A DNA stretch of 16,590 nt from an uncultured Chitinophagaceae bacterium. GTDB lineage: Bacteria > Bacteroidota > Bacteroidia > Chitinophagales > Chitinophagaceae. How positions within the stretch are numbered: the stretch's first letter is position 1; each line of letters begins with the position of its first letter. Where the stretch lies: positions 1 through 16,590 of the forward strand of contig CAMPGG010000043.1 in NCBI GenBank assembly GCA_946885335.1, read 5' to 3'. Shown one piece after another: positions 14,144 to 16,590 of this stretch. Both the position numbers and the translations under genes were made by a program. The notes below the pieces were generated by a model, which was not told where the DNA came from, searched no databases, and saw nothing but the letters and a program-made list of their open reading frames with translations.

Positions 14144-16174
14144 TTATTTGTTCATTTCTTCCAGCTTTTTTTGCATTCCGAACATTTCGTCCCTGAGCCT
14201 GGCTGCTTCCATAAAGTCAAGATCACGGGCTGCTTTTTCCATTTCTTTTTTAATTCTGGAAATAGCTTTTTGCATTTGAGGTATGGTCTGGTATGCTGAA
14301 TTATTTTCTGCCGCAACGGTAACCACATCGTTCACAGCATAAGGAGAGTTTGGATCGTATCCTTTTATTTCCAAAACGGATGTTTGGGCAAATACCTGGT
14401 CCTTGGATTTAGTGATTGTTTTTGGTGTGATGTTATGTTCTATATTATAAGCGATCTGTTTTTCCCGGCGACGATTGGTTTCATCAATCGTTTTCTGCAT
14501 GCTCTCGGTCATTTTATCCGCATAAAAAATCACCAGGCCATCAACATTTCTTGCAGCACGACCTGCAGTTTGCGTTAATGATTTCTCGTTACGTAAAAAA
14601 CCTTCTTTATCGGCATCTAAAATGGCCACCAATGAAACCTCCGGAAGATCTAATCCTTCTCTTAATAAATTCACACCAACCAAAACATCTATAATGCCTA
14701 ACCGAAGTTCCCGCAGGATCTCCACCCGTTCCAATGTATCCACTTCGCTGTGAATATATTTTGATTTGATGTTGATGCGGGCTAAATATTTATCCATCTC
14801 TTCAGCCATCCGCTTGGTTAAGGTGGTTACCAAAACACGATCACCTTTAGTAACTCTTTTATCAATTTCATCCAGCAAATCATCAATCTGGTTTACACTG
14901 GGACGAATTTCGATTGGCGGATCAAGTAAACCTGTTGGTCTTACAACCTGTTCTATCACAACACCACCAGTTTTTTCCAATTCATAATCACCGGGAGTAG
15001 CCGAAATATACAGGACCTGGTTTAGCATATTTTCAAACTCGTGAAAATTCAGCGGCCGGTTATCCAGTGCAGAAGGCAAACGAAAACCGTAATCAACCAA
15101 TATTAATTTCCGGCTCCTGTCCCCGCCATACATTCCACTCACCTGTGGAATGGTCTGGTGACTTTCATCAATCACACATAAAAAATCCTTTGGAAAATAA
15201 TCTAACAAACAAAAAGGACGTGTACCGGGGTAACGGCGGTCAAAAAAACGGGAGTAGTTTTCAATACCATTGCAGTAACCCAATTCACGGATCATTTCAA
15301 TATCATATTCAACTCTTTCTTTCAGCCGCTGCGCTTCAATAAATTTACCCGTTGCTTTAAAATATTCAACCTGTGCATTCATTTCATCCTGTATCTCGTG
15401 CATCACCTGTTGCAACATGTCCTTGGGCGCAATGTATAAATTGGCCGGGAAAATAGCGGCGTCCTGCATTTTACCAATCCGCTTTCCCGTATTAACATCC
15501 AGCGTTTCAATTTCTTCAATTTCATCACCAAAGAAAGTAACGCGGTAACCATAATCAAGATAGGGTAGGTTTATATCTACAGTATCTCCTTTAACCCGGA
15601 AACTGCCGCGGGTAAATTCCAATGTTGTACGACTGTATAAAGAATTAACCAGCGCATGCAAAAAACCCTGGCGACTGATAACCTGGTTTTTGTGGATACG
15701 AATAATGCTGTTCGCATATTCCTGGGGGTTACCTATACCATAAATGCAGCTAACACTGGCCACCACAATAATATCCCGGCGGCCACTTAATAAACTGGTT
15801 GTTGCCCGTAAACGGAGTTTATCCAGTTCTTCATTGATGCTGAGATCTTTTTCAATATAGGTATCACTTACCGGCATGTATGCTTCCGGCTGGTAGTAAT
15901 CATAATAAGAAACAAAATATTCTACGGCATTGTCCGGAAAAAAATGTTTGAATTCACCATACAATTGCGCCACCAATGTTTTGTTATGCGTTAACACCAA
16001 TGTAGGTCGCTGCACCTGTTGTATTACGTTTGCGACTGTATACGTTTTGCCTGAGCCCGTAACGCCTAATAATACCTGGTGTTTTTCACCTTCCAGGATA
16101 CCATGCGTTAAATGCTGTATGGCCTGTGGCTGGTCGCCCGCCGGTTGAAATGATGATTGTAATTGAAATGGCAT
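14144..16174 (-). CDS. uvrB: Excinuclease ABC subunit B
   Basis: Full-length UvrB (676 residues; usual 660-690), the damage-verifying helicase of nucleotide excision repair, which is loaded by UvrA and recruits UvrC. Visible parts: Walker A 'GVTGSGKT' (37-44), the damage-probing beta-hairpin 'SYYDYYQPEAYMPVSDTYIE' (89-108), the UvrA-interaction region after about 150, Walker B 'CVIDESHQT' (333-341), motif IV 'LYISATPGDYE', motif V 'GVNLLREGLDLPEVSLV' (500-516), motif VI 'QTAGRAARN' (535-543), and the C-terminal UVR motif that binds UvrC, 'ISRIKKEMEKAARDLDFMEA' (638-657). No LexA-type box is evident upstream. The 162-base leader between this gene and the next gene upstream holds two repeats. 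PolI, encoded downstream on the same strand, would fill the excised gap. Confidence 0.98.
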   Translation of the reverse strand: MPFQLQSSFQPAGDQPQAIQHLTHGILEGEKHQVLLGVTGSGKTYTVANVIQQVQRPTLVLTHNKTLVAQLYGEFKHFFPDNAVEYFVSYYDYYQPEAYMPVSDTYIEKDLSINEELDKLRLRATTSLLSGRRDIIVVASVSCIYGIGNPQEYANSIIRIHKNQVISRQGFLHALVNSLYSRTTLEFTRGSFRVKGDTVDINLPYLDYGYRVTFFGDEIEEIETLDVNTGKRIGKMQDAAIFPANLYIAPKDMLQQVMHEIQDEMNAQVEYFKATGKFIEAQRLKERVEYDIEMIRELGYCNGIENYSRFFDRRYPGTRPFCLLDYFPKDFLCVIDESHQTIPQVSGMYGGDRSRKLILVDYGFRLPSALDNRPLNFHEFENMLNQVLYISATPGDYELEKTGGVVIEQVVRPTGLLDPPIEIRPSVNQIDDLLDEIDKRVTKGDRVLVTTLTKRMAEEMDKYLARINIKSKYIHSEVDTLERVEILRELRLGIIDVLVGVNLLREGLDLPEVSLVAILDADKEGFLRNEKSLTQTAGRAARNVDGLVIFYADKMTESMQKTIDETNRRREKQIAYNIEHNITPKTITKSKDQVFAQTSVLEIKGYDPNSPYAVNDVVTVAAENNSAYQTIPQMQKAISRIKKEMEKAARDLDFMEAARLRDEMFGMQKKLEEMNK

Positions 16175-16218
16175 ATTGAACCTGCAATTTAACCAATGGA
16201 GATGAATGTTGATTTTGT

Positions 16219-16245
16219 TGACCCTTCGACAAGCTCAGGATGACA
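16219..16245. repeat. REP-like dispersed palindromic repeat
   Basis: The core CCCTTCGACAAGCTCAGG, flanked by TGA and ATGACA, matches a short interspersed sequence I know from intergenic regions of many bacterial genomes (read on the other strand as TGTCATCCTGAGC...). It is an imperfect palindrome, as expected of REP elements mobilised in trans by RAYT transposases. Only one copy is in this window, so recognition rests on prior knowledge rather than on repetition here. It lies 45-71 bases before the uvrB start. Confidence 0.55.
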
Positions 16246-16253
16246 TGAAGTTG

Positions 16254-16292
16254 ATTAGGTAGGAATTGGGAATTAGGTATTTGGAATTGGGC
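16254..16292. repeat. Degenerate short tandem repeat of the GAATTGGG/ATTAGG type
   Basis: About 39 bases made of related units: GATTAGGTA, GGAATTGGG, AATTAGGTATT and TTGGAATTGGG. GGAATTGGG occurs exactly twice (16262-16270 and 16283-16291). The stretch does not code on either strand. Similar low-complexity repeats are common in intergenic DNA of the Bacteroidota. Confidence 0.55.
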
Positions 16293-16336
16293 ACATTTTT
16301 GATTCAGTAAACCTTTAACAACTAAACCTTATTTCT

Positions 16337-16522
16337 TTAATTTTCCTCCATCACTTTTTCCCTGGCTTTTTCCGCTTTATTGAATGGATCCCAGCTTATA
16401 TCGAGTTTGCCATCTTCACCCGTTTTTGCTCTTAACCTGATATTGACACCTGCACGGCCTTTATTCTGGAGTTCTTCGCTGTCATCTTTACTCAGGTTTG
16501 TAATTGTCACCTGGATACTCAT
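16337..16522 (-). CDS. Small hypothetical protein of 61 residues
   Basis: A 61-residue soluble protein that I do not recognise. It begins with strand-like 'SIQVTITNLS', has a charged middle ('KDDSEELQNKGRAGVNIRLRAK') and a second strand-like 'KLDISWDPF', and ends in a strongly charged helix ('KAEKAREKVMEEN'). There is no signal peptide or membrane segment and no cysteine. The regular amphipathic pattern and single clean ATG suggest a real gene. The upstream region up to the window edge contains a 6-bp inverted repeat (16525-16530 with 16548-16553) and TATAATAC just before the start, neither a firm regulatory site. The gap to uvrB is 162 bases and contains two repeats, so co-transcription with uvrB is possible but not evident. 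Confidence 0.6.
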   Translation of the reverse strand: MSIQVTITNLSKDDSEELQNKGRAGVNIRLRAKTGEDGKLDISWDPFNKAEKAREKVMEEN

Positions 16523-16590
16523 GTCGGTATTATATTTCGGATCCTAGATACCGTAAACCAAGAGTTTGATAACCTATGACCTGATGTCCA

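Noticed and set aside
16175..16336. A LexA/SOS box before uvrB
   Set aside because: No CTG-N10-CAG type or similar dyad is present in the leader; the only palindrome is the REP-like repeat.
1..16590. Search for CRISPR arrays, tRNA genes, insertion sequences, phage or defence-system genes
   Set aside because: No regularly spaced repeats, cloverleaf-like segments, transposase or integrase motifs, or known defence domains were seen on either strand.

Overview
The window looks like ordinary chromosomal DNA of a member of the Bacteroidota, most likely a Chitinophagales/Sphingobacteriales-type bacterium. The reasons are AT-rich composition (about 40% GC by eye), almost no Shine-Dalgarno sequences, exported proteins whose predicted mature N-terminus is glutamine, and families common in that phylum: a SMUG2-type DNA glycosylase, a group III truncated haemoglobin, DUF1579, and a GNAT-nitrilase fusion. 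I see no rRNA, tRNA, CRISPR array, insertion sequence, integrase or phage gene.

Layout. Positions 1-384 encode a small exported protein on the plus strand, followed by a clear terminator (409-436). Positions 579-3102 hold a tight five-gene plus-strand operon of small proteins: VOC fold, DUF6265, SRPBCC/AHSA1, DinB-like, and DUF4287-DUF5655. It converges on a minus-strand truncated haemoglobin gene with a single base between them. Next on the minus strand are an exported DUF1579 protein with its own strong terminator, a VOC protein behind an exported amidohydrolase, and a PfkB-type phosphofructokinase whose start overlaps the end of a DsbA-like CGWC thiol-disulfide protein. A divergent plus-strand gene (7539-9107) encodes a GNAT acetyltransferase fused to a nitrilase-family amidase.

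From 9134 to 16522 every gene is on the minus strand, and this part is enriched in DNA repair. polA (DNA polymerase I) is followed, with gaps of 10-12 bases, by a DUF1801/YdeI protein, a SMUG2-type uracil-DNA glycosylase and a GNAT acetyltransferase. The run ends in a long hairpin at the convergent junction with the GNAT-nitrilase gene. Upstream of polA lie a possible 48-residue membrane protein with its own terminator, uvrB, and a 61-residue protein of unknown function. A REP-like palindromic repeat and a degenerate GAATTGGG-type repeat sit in the uvrB leader region.

How it fits together: PolI can fill the gaps left by UvrABC excision and by base excision started by a SMUG2 enzyme, so 9.1-16.2 kb reads as a repair neighbourhood. 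The rest is a loose set of housekeeping, redox and small-molecule-handling genes. I found no convincing undescribed multi-gene system. The best leads are the polA-SMUG2 operon, the terminator placed directly in front of the haemoglobin gene, the GNAT-nitrilase fusion, and the five-gene cluster of small ligand-binding folds.
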